Positions 1 to 6,367 of a stretch of 50,515 nucleotides of DNA are shown here, in pieces. The notes under the pieces are model-generated. The model searched no databases. It was given only the letters and a program-made list of their open reading frames with translations, and had not been told where the DNA came from. The stretch is taken from assembly GCF_003432035.1 (NCBI RefSeq), contig NZ_QOHO01000007.1, positions 1-50,515 of the forward strand. Direction: 5' to 3'. Each line of letters opens with the position of its first letter. The stretch's first letter is position 1. The position numbers and the translations under genes are program-made. This DNA comes from Lacrimispora amygdalina. GTDB lineage: Bacteria; Bacillota; Clostridia; Lachnospirales; Lachnospiraceae.

Positions 1-56
1 TTAGTCCGCCGCGTCAGATGAGTATAATAGACAGGAGCTAAACTATTCATATCCAT
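1..56 (-). CDS. Start of an unidentified protein, cut by the window edge
   Basis: Only 18 codons are visible, beginning MDMNSLAPVYYTHLTRRT and running off position 1 with no stop. The start is supported by a near-perfect ribosome site (AGGAGGT at 64-70) seven bases upstream of the ATG and by a TATAAT box at 103-108. The fragment is too short to assign to a family. It is separated from the asp23 gene by that gene's terminator, so it is probably an independent transcription unit. Confidence 0.5.
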   Translation of the reverse strand, partial: MDMNSLAPVYYTHLTRRT

Positions 57-63
57 TTTGGAT

Positions 64-131
64 ACCTCCTATGTGATTTTTGTGGTTGGCAAACCCACAA
101 CTATTATAACATAGGAGGTTTTTTGCTTGAA
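64..131 (-). promoter_or_regulatory. Promoter and inverted repeat before the edge gene
   Basis: Reading the minus strand there is a perfect TATAAT (103-108) with a weak TTCAAG -35 (126-131) 17 bases upstream. An 11-bp perfect inverted repeat (64-74 and 109-119) joins the ribosome-binding site to a complementary copy lying in the promoter spacer, and a small TGTGG/CCACA hairpin (81-99) sits between the arms. If transcription starts about seven bases after TATAAT only the RBS arm is transcribed, which favours a DNA operator; a longer transcript could fold to hide the RBS. Confidence 0.4.
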
Positions 132-187
132 GCTAAAGCTAGTTGGGGACACACCGGCATAGCCGGTGGTTTTATTGTACCGAGATA

Positions 188-233
188 CAAAAAAACAGCG
201 GGGACGGACCGGATGACCGGTTCTCCCCGCTGC
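188..233 (-). terminator. Terminator after asp23
   Basis: A GC-rich hairpin has CAGCGGGGA (196-204) pairing with TCCCCGCTG (224-232), an inner ACCGG/CCGGT pairing, and a seven-base T run on the minus strand. It lies just beyond the asp23 stop codon and closes the spoIIIA-asp23 region. Confidence 0.85.
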
Positions 234-244
234 AAAATATGAAT

Positions 245-631
245 TTATTTGTTTTCCTCCAGTGCTACTCCGGCAATCCGGATGTTCACATCAAGAACAG
301 AAAGACCAGTCATATTCTCAATGGCATTCTGCACCTTTTCCTGAACTTTTTCACTGACGGAAGGGATACTGTAACCATATTTTATGTTTAAGGACAAATC
401 TACGGAAACGTGTTCCTCTGTCAGTTCCACCTTGACACCTTTGGATAAGTTTTTCATGCCCAGCTTCGCCACCAGTTCGTTGGTGATATTGCCTGCCATG
501 GAATCCACTCCGTCTACTTCCGTTGCAGCAAGACCTGCGATGATAGCTACAACATCATCTGCGATCTGTACTTCACCGATTTTATCTTTTTCATATACTT
601 TGTGAGTATTTCTGTTTTCCAATTCTGCCAC
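245..631 (-). CDS. asp23: Asp23/Gls24 family envelope-stress protein (YqhY-like)
   Basis: A 128-residue soluble protein matching the Asp23/Gls24 family: an early IGEVQIADDVVAIIAGLAA stretch, then the GVDSMAG turn and a VDLSLNIKYGYSI strand before the conserved C-terminal helix. Members are small cytoplasmic or membrane-associated proteins linked to envelope stress and lipid balance; their biochemistry is poorly known. The GTG at 631 is chosen because CAGGAGGG (639-646) lies about seven bases upstream; upstream in-frame ATGs fall inside the promoter (672-700). It follows spoIIIAH but has its own promoter and terminator, so it need not be sporulation specific. The family name is secure and the exact role is not. 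Confidence 0.88.
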   Translation of the reverse strand: MAELENRNTHKVYEKDKIGEVQIADDVVAIIAGLAATEVDGVDSMAGNITNELVAKLGMKNLSKGVKVELTEEHVSVDLSLNIKYGYSIPSVSEKVQEKVQNAIENMTGLSVLDVNIRIAGVALEENK

Positions 632-671
632 TTCGATTCCCTCCTGTTTAGTATTTCTGGGTTCTGAAATC

Positions 672-700
672 ATTATAGCAAAATTGTCAACTGTTTGCAA
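672..700 (-). promoter_or_regulatory. SigA-type promoter for asp23
   Basis: On the minus strand TTGCAA (695-700) is separated by 17 bases from a perfect TATAAT (672-677). It lies in the short gap after spoIIIAH and about 40 bases before the GTG start of asp23, giving vegetative expression independent of the sporulation operon. Confidence 0.65.
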
Positions 701-707
701 AGGCTTT

Positions 708-1586
708 TTACTCCTCCAGTTTCATCAGAGTAATAACAATGCTCTCTGCTCCAACTTCTGTTTTTCTCTTTACGATATCTTCGATCTGGGCACGCTGGGG
801 ATCTGTAATGCTGGCTGCATTGATGACTACATCAACTTTTCCGTTTGAGATGCTGACAACCGGATTGGCAAAGCCTTTGGCAAGGAGAAGGGTCTCTGCG
901 GCATTTTCCTTTTCGGCAATTGCTGTCATATCAATCATCTGCTGAATGGCCTGCTGTTTTGCGGCCTCTTCAATGTTCGGATTGTTGATTAAATTCATCA
1001 GGGTTTCTTTGTTTCTTGCCCTTACCTGTTCTCTGTTTAACTGCACGCTGGATATGTAATCTGCTACGTTCATTCCGCTGGTTAAAACAGCTTCTCCGGG
1101 ATTATCAAGACCAGTATCAGCTGCCTGAGTCTCACCAGCTGCAAGGTTTGCTGCTGCCTGGGTCTCACCTGCTGCTGCCTGGGTCTCGCCAGCCGCAAGG
1201 CTTTCTGCTGTCTGGTTCTCTGCCGCTACCTTTGTATCTCCGGCTGCTGCATTATCCGCGCTGCCCGCAGATTCGGCTGCTGCCAGTTTGTCAATATCTT
1301 CGGCATCCTGATCCAGACTGGCGATATCCTTGCTGGAATCACTGCCATTTAATGCCTGGTTCTCTGCTAAAATGTCATCTTCGGAAATGTCAGTCGCTCC
1401 TGCTTCATAAACATCGGTTCCGGAGGCTGCTTCCTGCTTTCCGGCATAATTTAAATATCCGGCGGCAGCGATCATGACTGCCAGAGTTGTAATGATTATC
1501 TGGTTTCTTCGAAACAGTTTCTTCATATCCATTTTCTTTGGGGTTTTCGGGACATTGGGTTCATTGCTTGTTTTCCAACTTTTCAT
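708..1586 (-). CDS. spoIIIAH: Stage III sporulation protein AH (SpoIIIAH)
   Basis: A 292-residue protein with a short basic N-terminus, one membrane segment (IIITTLAVMIAAAGYL) and a C-terminal YscJ/FliF-like ring domain ending in ESIVITLMKLEE. In sporulation SpoIIIAH in the mother-cell membrane binds forespore SpoIIQ to form the channel between the two cells. The ATG at 1586 is preferred (AGGAG eight bases upstream) over a GTG touching the RBS. Between anchor and ring domain is an unusually long Ala/Glu/Thr-rich linker of about 100 residues with tandem AAGETQAA units, which makes the protein longer than the roughly 220-residue Bacillus homolog. Last gene of the spoIIIA cluster. Confidence 0.93.
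   Translation of the reverse strand: MKSWKTSNEPNVPKTPKKMDMKKLFRRNQIIITTLAVMIAAAGYLNYAGKQEAASGTDVYEAGATDISEDDILAENQALNGSDSSKDIASLDQDAEDIDKLAAAESAGSADNAAAGDTKVAAENQTAESLAAGETQAAAGETQAAANLAAGETQAADTGLDNPGEAVLTSGMNVADYISSVQLNREQVRARNKETLMNLINNPNIEEAAKQQAIQQMIDMTAIAEKENAAETLLLAKGFANPVVSISNGKVDVVINAASITDPQRAQIEDIVKRKTEVGAESIVITLMKLEE
1115..1210 (-). repeat. Tandem repeats in the SpoIIIAH linker
   Basis: Inside spoIIIAH, near-identical units reading CTGCCTGGGTCTC on the plus strand recur three times, coding AAGETQAA-like octapeptides. The repeats keep the frame and lie in the low-complexity linker outside the conserved ring domain, so unit number could vary between strains without destroying the protein. 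Confidence 0.6.
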
Positions 1587-1601
1587 ACCTGACACTCCTT
1601 T

Positions 1602-2234
1602 TTATTCCACCCTCTTTAATACTTTTATTTTATGTGGGGGCAGGTTAAATAATGCTTCCATGGCACTGGAAATTTCAGCTTTTACCGTAGGACTGCCTCC
1701 GCCCTGGGCACTGATGATAATTCCTTCTATTTCCGGACGTATTTCTTTCTCCACAATTGGAGCTGTATTCTCCCCCTGGCCGGTAAGAATGGTACTCTCC
1801 TTTAATTCCGCGCTTGTAATTTTTCTCGATCCTCCGGATGTATCATTTTCTTCGGTAGAAGAACTGGAATTGTCTTTATCCACTCTTAATACCTTTTCCT
1901 CAGAAGATTTTAATACAATCAGCACATCCACCTGACCGACTCCATCCACGGTTTTTAATATTTTCTTCACCCTGGCTTCCATCTCTTCTTCATAGGACCG
2001 CTGCGCCGAAACGGAAGCGGCAGCATCACCGTCTGCAGGCTGTGTTACAATCCCCTGCTGTAAAGTGGTCTGCTTCTTATCTTCTTTCTGTGCAGTTTTT
2101 TCCACTTTACTTGCAATTCCCGGACCGGACGGAAATGTAAGGATCAGGATTATCATTCCAACCGCCAGCAGGATCAGCCATTTATCCTTACCCATCTTCC
2201 ATTTGAATTTCAATATCCTGTTCTTCCAAACCAT
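1602..2234 (-). CDS. spoIIIAG: Stage III sporulation protein AG (SpoIIIAG)
   Basis: About 210 residues: a basic N-terminus, a membrane helix (WLILLAVGMIILIL), a Ser/Thr/Glu-rich linker, and a ring-building domain containing VDVLIVLKSSEE and GIIISAQGGGSPTVKAEI. SpoIIIAG forms a large periplasmic ring in the SpoIIIA-SpoIIQ feeding channel. The start is uncertain: the ATG at 2234 has AGGAGG 13 bases upstream, while an ATG at 2195 lacks a good RBS. Either choice overlaps the end of spoIIIAF in another frame, typical of coupled translation. Paralogous at the ring-domain level to SpoIIIAH. Confidence 0.9.
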   Translation of the reverse strand: MVWKNRILKFKWKMGKDKWLILLAVGMIILILTFPSGPGIASKVEKTAQKEDKKQTTLQQGIVTQPADGDAAASVSAQRSYEEEMEARVKKILKTVDGVGQVDVLIVLKSSEEKVLRVDKDNSSSSTEENDTSGGSRKITSAELKESTILTGQGENTAPIVEKEIRPEIEGIIISAQGGGSPTVKAEISSAMEALFNLPPHKIKVLKRVE

Positions 2235-2865
2235 AATATTCCGCAATCCTCCTTCTAAGACCAGAAAGACTGGAATTTTCTTTCTGCTCTTCTTTTTTTC
2301 CGTCTTCCGGTATTTTTTCGCCACTCTGATCCGATTCTTTTACTGTTATTTTAATATTTTTTACATCTTCAACCTTCTTAACAGGATCAATTTTGCTGCC
2401 AACAGAAGCTGCTTCCTCTGCCTCCATCTCTTCTTTTCCTGATGCAAGTACAAGAGAAACCTTTACCACATGGCCAAAACGGTCACTGGACTGGTCGCTG
2501 TTAATTTTTGCACTGGTTTTTTTACAGGAAAAACCTGCCGTCTCAGCCATTGTCTCCAAATCAGTTCCCACCGCTTTCTCGTAGCCGGAAATCATGCGTT
2601 CCAGCCTTGTTTCCTCCATCTTTGAAACTTTCCCTGTTAATTCACCTGCTTCTTTTTTCAGGCTGATGGCTTCAAAAGAATAAGCCAGTCTGTCATCCAG
2701 TCTTAAGCCTCCTGTAACCGGCTTTAACACAAGGAGAATGAGAACCATGCCGGCGAAAAATTTGATGTATTTTTCATATTTTTTATTTGGCAGCAGATTT
2801 TCTGCCACTGTTATAAAAATCAGATAATAAGTAATATTTCTGATCCACTCAAATAATTGATCCAT
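2188..2865 (-). CDS. spoIIIAF: Stage III sporulation protein AF (SpoIIIAF)
   Basis: A 225-residue protein starting MDQLFEWIRNITYY with two closely spaced N-terminal membrane helices (LIFITVAENLL and FFAGMVLILLVLKPV) followed by a soluble charged domain exposed outside the cytoplasm. This is the standard SpoIIIAF architecture; the soluble domain resembles ring-building modules of the channel. The ATG at 2865, five bases after the spoIIIAE stop with AGGGTGAG upstream, is preferred to an earlier ATG inside spoIIIAE. The C-terminal Lys/Glu-rich tail overlaps spoIIIAG. Confidence 0.9.
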   Translation of the reverse strand: MDQLFEWIRNITYYLIFITVAENLLPNKKYEKYIKFFAGMVLILLVLKPVTGGLRLDDRLAYSFEAISLKKEAGELTGKVSKMEETRLERMISGYEKAVGTDLETMAETAGFSCKKTSAKINSDQSSDRFGHVVKVSLVLASGKEEMEAEEAASVGSKIDPVKKVEDVKNIKITVKESDQSGEKIPEDGKKEEQKENSSLSGLRRRIAEYYGLEEQDIEIQMEDG

Positions 2866-2870
2866 GCCAC

Positions 2871-4046
2871 TCACCCTGAATAATAGGTTACATTGGTAGA
2901 AGCACACACAAGCGCAATGGTAACGATAAATAAAATCATTCCGGATACAGCAACTGACAAAAGCATTTTATGTCCTTTTGCCATATCGGAAATACAGGAA
3001 ATAATTCGTTTATCGCATACCGGCTGCAAAAGGGCTGCCACACATTGATAAAATAGCATTAAAATAACAAGCTTTATAATGGGAACAATGGTGAGAATCA
3101 GAAGAATCAGGATACCGGCAGCTCCAATTGTATTCTTAATCAGTACACCGGAACCTAATACCATTTGTGCTACAGAACTGACCCCCTGGCCGATTCCGGG
3201 GATCGCACCCACCAGTTTCTGAAACGCCCCTGTCTTTAACGAGTCCACATAAGGCAGCACCATGGACTGGATCATCTGAAAGCCGAGAACCACTCCGACT
3301 AAAGTCTTTAAACTCCAGGAAACCACCTGCTCCAACAGCTCTGTCAGCTTTGAGAGCATGTCTTCTTTTGCGATATGCCCTGCCATGACCAAAAGAGCGT
3401 ACACCCGGATCACTGCCAATAGAACAGACCCTAAGAGCCACTGGGCTGCGGACAGAATGACCAGGGTAAACTCATAGGAGGCCACTGCCGTTGCACTGCT
3501 TCCTGCAAATGCTGCCGCAAGAAAATACGCAGGCATCAGCACTCTCATAAATCCAAGTATCTGTCCCACCACATCGCTGACAATGGTGATGCTGGTAAAA
3601 AAACTGGCCGCCAGATATGTAAACAATAATAAATAGGTAACAAAAAATCCCGTTTCTGAAATCTGGCTGCCTGTAAAGACGCTGGAAAAGTTAGAAAAAA
3701 CTGCCCCAATGATGCCCAGCACAATAATCTGCCCCATCATATGCCCGCTGGTTTCTATTTCGCCCATCAGCATTTTCTTCAATGCGCTTCCAGTCTGGCT
3801 TAAGACTTCATTCAGCTTACCATCCATAAGACTTTTCATTAAATCCTGAAAGGAAAGATCAAGCCCCTGTTTTCCATTCCTCTGATCCAGAAATTTCTGA
3901 ATGTCTGTCAAATCATACTGGCCAAGATCAAGCCCCTGGGTAACCTCTGTTTCCTGTTCTCCGGCCGGAACCTCAGCTCCCCAGGAAAGGCTGCAGGGGA
4001 GAAGAAAACACAGAATACTAAGAAGAAATAAAAACCTCCTTTTCAT
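2871..4046 (-). CDS. spoIIIAE: Stage III sporulation protein AE (SpoIIIAE)
   Basis: A 391-residue polytopic membrane protein with a cleavable-looking signal peptide (RRFLFLLSILCFLLPCSLSWGA), an acidic Gln-rich ectodomain, then about seven or eight hydrophobic helices with conserved GAIPGIGQGVSSV and KLVILMLFYQCVAALLQPV segments. It is the largest polytopic subunit of the SpoIIIA complex and is thought to form part of the transport path. Start at ATG 4046: AGGAGG lies seven bases upstream, overlapping the spoIIIAD stop region. Intact for its family. Confidence 0.94.
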   Translation of the reverse strand: MKRRFLFLLSILCFLLPCSLSWGAEVPAGEQETEVTQGLDLGQYDLTDIQKFLDQRNGKQGLDLSFQDLMKSLMDGKLNEVLSQTGSALKKMLMGEIETSGHMMGQIIVLGIIGAVFSNFSSVFTGSQISETGFFVTYLLLFTYLAASFFTSITIVSDVVGQILGFMRVLMPAYFLAAAFAGSSATAVASYEFTLVILSAAQWLLGSVLLAVIRVYALLVMAGHIAKEDMLSKLTELLEQVVSWSLKTLVGVVLGFQMIQSMVLPYVDSLKTGAFQKLVGAIPGIGQGVSSVAQMVLGSGVLIKNTIGAAGILILLILTIVPIIKLVILMLFYQCVAALLQPVCDKRIISCISDMAKGHKMLLSVAVSGMILFIVTIALVCASTNVTYYSG

Positions 4047-4060
4047 GGTCCTTCCTCCTG

Positions 4061-4447
4061 TCATGATAAAAATACCTGAAGTGTTTCAATCAGTGCCAGA
4101 AGAATTGGCATACTGACTGCCAGCACGGAAAGCTTTCCAAAAATTTCAATCTGGGTTCCTACTGCACCGTAGCCCGCATCTTTGCAGATTCCGGATGCAA
4201 ACTCTGCTATGTAGGTAATTCCGATCATTTTTACCAGAGTGGCCAGATACACGCTGTTGATTTTTATATAGGACTGGATTTCTTTCATAGTATCAAGGAT
4301 TGTGCTAAGCTTCCCCACTCCATAAAAAAAGATAAAAAACCCTGCCGCAAGGACCAGAAAGGTTCCGTATTCCCCCTTCATTCCTTTTAAGGAAACCGCC
4401 AGAAGCACTGCCACAATCCCCACAACAGCTATGGATACAACTGTCAT
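4061..4447 (-). CDS. spoIIIAD: Stage III sporulation protein AD (SpoIIIAD)
   Basis: A 128-residue membrane protein with four predicted helices, starting MTVVSIAVVGIVAVLLAVSL, with the diagnostic central motif KMIGITYIAEFASGICKDAG. SpoIIIAC and SpoIIIAD are small related integral membrane proteins of the channel complex. Nine bases separate it from spoIIIAC, with GGTGAG as ribosome site. Full length, no irregularities. Confidence 0.94.
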   Translation of the reverse strand: MTVVSIAVVGIVAVLLAVSLKGMKGEYGTFLVLAAGFFIFFYGVGKLSTILDTMKEIQSYIKINSVYLATLVKMIGITYIAEFASGICKDAGYGAVGTQIEIFGKLSVLAVSMPILLALIETLQVFLS

Positions 4448-4455
4448 ATTCTCAC

Positions 4456-4650
4456 CTACAATGCAAACAGATTTTTAATGGATTCAAACAGCTGATAGAT
4501 GTAAGGTACCAGCCAGAACAGCACAAGGATGAGCCCTGCCAGGCTTGTTAAGAATGCCTGTTCTTCCCGTCCGCTGTGCTTTAATACCTGGCAGATGACG
4601 GAAACCAGGATTCCAACTGCTGCAATTTTAAATATCAAATTGACTCCCAT
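4456..4650 (-). CDS. spoIIIAC: Stage III sporulation protein AC (SpoIIIAC)
   Basis: A 64-residue, two-helix membrane protein starting MGVNLIFKIAAVGILVSVIC, with the usual GREEQAFLTSLAGLIL loop between the helices. It has a strong AGGAGG five bases before the ATG. Its length and loop motif match SpoIIIAC exactly. It resembles half of SpoIIIAD and belongs to the same channel complex. Confidence 0.94.
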   Translation of the reverse strand: MGVNLIFKIAAVGILVSVICQVLKHSGREEQAFLTSLAGLILVLFWLVPYIYQLFESIKNLFAL

Positions 4651-4660
4651 GCTATCCTCC

Positions 4661-5191
4661 TTAATACATGACTATGCTCAGGAATAAACCGCCCATGATG
4701 CCAAGGCTTGTATAAAGCCTGCTTTTTTCCTGCTTATGATTTCTTAAATAACCGATTGTCAGATCCAGCTGCTCCAGATAAAGAAGGATTGTCCTCTCCT
4801 GCATTCCGGTATCTAAATATCCCAGATGCTCACCCAGCCCCTTTAAATTCTGCTTATCCTCACCGGAAAGGCACACCTCTTTGGAAAGCCCGTCGATTTC
4901 CTCCTGCCAGATACCGTAAAAGCTTTCTCCTCTTTGTCCCATTAAACGTTGTGATACCTTTAAAAACAAATCCCCCATCTGCCCCCCTGCTTTCCTGCCT
5001 GTCCGTTCAAAGGCTTCCGCCAGGGGAGAATTGGCGTAGACGATTTCTCCTTTTAAAAGAAAAATCATTTTTCTTAAATGCTCAACAGTTTTTAAGTGCT
5101 CATTCCATTGAGCCGCCATATAAAAACCAAGACCGGAGCAGGATAGTATTACAAGGGCTGCCCCTGTCACTCTCAACCATGTATTATCCAT
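4661..5191 (-). CDS. spoIIIAB: Stage III sporulation protein AB (SpoIIIAB)
   Basis: A 176-residue protein with an N-terminal membrane helix (TGAALVILSCSGLGFYMA), a long helical cytoplasmic body and a C-terminal membrane helix (LYTSLGIMGGLFLSIVMY). The helical body (EHLRKMIFLLKGEIVYANSPL) has the fold shared with type II secretion GspF-like assembly proteins, in line with its proposed role as platform for the SpoIIIAA ATPase. Its start overlaps the end of spoIIIAA by 8 bases, indicating coupled translation. Confidence 0.93.
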   Translation of the reverse strand: MDNTWLRVTGAALVILSCSGLGFYMAAQWNEHLKTVEHLRKMIFLLKGEIVYANSPLAEAFERTGRKAGGQMGDLFLKVSQRLMGQRGESFYGIWQEEIDGLSKEVCLSGEDKQNLKGLGEHLGYLDTGMQERTILLYLEQLDLTIGYLRNHKQEKSRLYTSLGIMGGLFLSIVMY

Positions 5192-6191
5192 AAGCCCTGC
5201 TCTCCTGCCTGTCCGGCCGGACTCCGGTCACAATTTTATCTGCCTTATACATCTGCGTTCCCCTGGAATCAAAGATCTGGTCAATGTTTCCGATTTTACT
5301 GAAGTTGTTTAAGACAATATACCGTTCAAAAATCCGCTCTTCCAAAAGGGTCCGAAGTACCGGCTTCTGCCTTAAATCCTCTATGGAGCTGCCGTGTACC
5401 GTCGCAATCAGTTTGCATCCGCAGTTCATCACATACTCTATGGCATCTAAGTCCTCTCTGCTGCCCACCTCATCCACTGCGATTACTCTGGGGGACATGG
5501 TGCGGATTAACATCATCATTCCCTTTGCCTTGGGACAGCAGTCTAAGATATCGGTGCGGATTCCCAAATCATTCTGAGGTGCTCCCTGGTAACAGGCCCC
5601 GATCTCGGACCGTTCATCCACCACCCCAACATTCATGCCTTTAAATTCTCCTGAACCATCAGATATCTGCCGGATTAAATCTCTTAAAAGTGTGGTTTTT
5701 CCGCATCTGGGCGGGGAAATAATGAGTGTATGGCATACCTCACTGTGATTTTTATAAACAAAAGGCAGTATGGGGGAAGCGCATCCTTTCACCTGATGGG
5801 ACAGACGGATATTAATAAATGATATGTATTTCATGGTTTTTATTCCGGACTCATCAAGAATTGTCTTGCCTGCGATTCCAATCCTGTGGCCTCCCTGTAC
5901 AGTAAGGAAGCCCTGCTTAAGTTCTTCTTCAAAAGCATACAAAGAGTAATTGCTCATGTACTCCATGGTTTCCTTCAATTCGTTTTTTGAGACAATATAT
6001 GCATCTTCCAGTTTCTTGCTGATATCCCCGGATCCGGTTAAATAATACTCTTCGTTTTTGTACACCAGCATAAGAGGGGCGGCCACACGGAGCCTTATTT
6101 CCTGGACTTCGTCAAAACTTAAGGCCACCTGGTTTAAGATTTCTCTTATGTTTCTGGAAAACAGATTGATCAGCTCGTCTTTTCTCTCCAC
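5184..6191 (-). CDS. spoIIIAA: Stage III sporulation protein AA (SpoIIIAA), AAA+ ATPase
   Basis: About 335 residues. It has a Walker A motif (SPPRCGKTTLLRDL), a Walker B/sensor region (MNVGVVDERSEIGACYQG) and a distal RVIAVDEVGSREDLDAI motif, the pattern of SpoIIIAA, which is related to secretion ATPases. It is thought to energise the mother cell-forespore channel. Two starts are possible: GTG at 6191 with AGGAGG seven bases upstream (preferred), or ATG at 6197 that nearly abuts the same RBS. First gene of the eight-gene operon. Confidence 0.93.
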   Translation of the reverse strand: MERKDELINLFSRNIREILNQVALSFDEVQEIRLRVAAPLMLVYKNEEYYLTGSGDISKKLEDAYIVSKNELKETMEYMSNYSLYAFEEELKQGFLTVQGGHRIGIAGKTILDESGIKTMKYISFINIRLSHQVKGCASPILPFVYKNHSEVCHTLIISPPRCGKTTLLRDLIRQISDGSGEFKGMNVGVVDERSEIGACYQGAPQNDLGIRTDILDCCPKAKGMMMLIRTMSPRVIAVDEVGSREDLDAIEYVMNCGCKLIATVHGSSIEDLRQKPVLRTLLEERIFERYIVLNNFSKIGNIDQIFDSRGTQMYKADKIVTGVRPDRQESRAYG

Positions 6192-6212
6192 TCTCATCCC
6201 TCCTCTTACCTC

Positions 6213-6241
6213 AATATATGAAAAGTGGGACAAATTATGAC
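6213..6241 (-). promoter_or_regulatory. Possible SigE-type promoter for spoIIIA
   Basis: Minus strand: a GTCATAAT element (6234-6241) is followed 13 bases later by CATATATT (6213-6220), close to the SigE pattern of an ATA-rich -35 and CATACAAT-like -10. It lies about 25 bases before the spoIIIAA start. SigE control of spoIIIA is established in Bacillus; this particular site is inferred by eye. Confidence 0.4.
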
Positions 6242-6242
6242 T

Positions 6243-6295
6243 TAAAAAAAGTACTGTCTCCGACTGTTGCCAGCGTCGTGACAGTACTTCTTTTT
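6243..6295. terminator. Terminator hairpin between the chemoreceptor gene and spoIIIA
   Basis: GTACTGTC (6251-6258) pairs with GACAGTAC (6280-6287), with an inner CGAC/GTCG stem. A run of T follows on the minus strand and a T-rich stretch on the plus strand. It separates the chemoreceptor gene ending at 6368 from the spoIIIA operon. Confidence 0.8.
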
Positions 6296-6367
6296 GTTTA
6301 TGAAAATATTTTTCTGGACCGCATCAGCGGAAAGGGGGTGCAGAATGGATAAAAAGATACAAAAACC

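Noticed and set aside
153-175. ACCGGC/GCCGGT hairpin followed by GGTTTTATT on the plus strand, as a terminator
   Set aside because: No plus-strand gene ends there and the stem is only six pairs with a poor T run.
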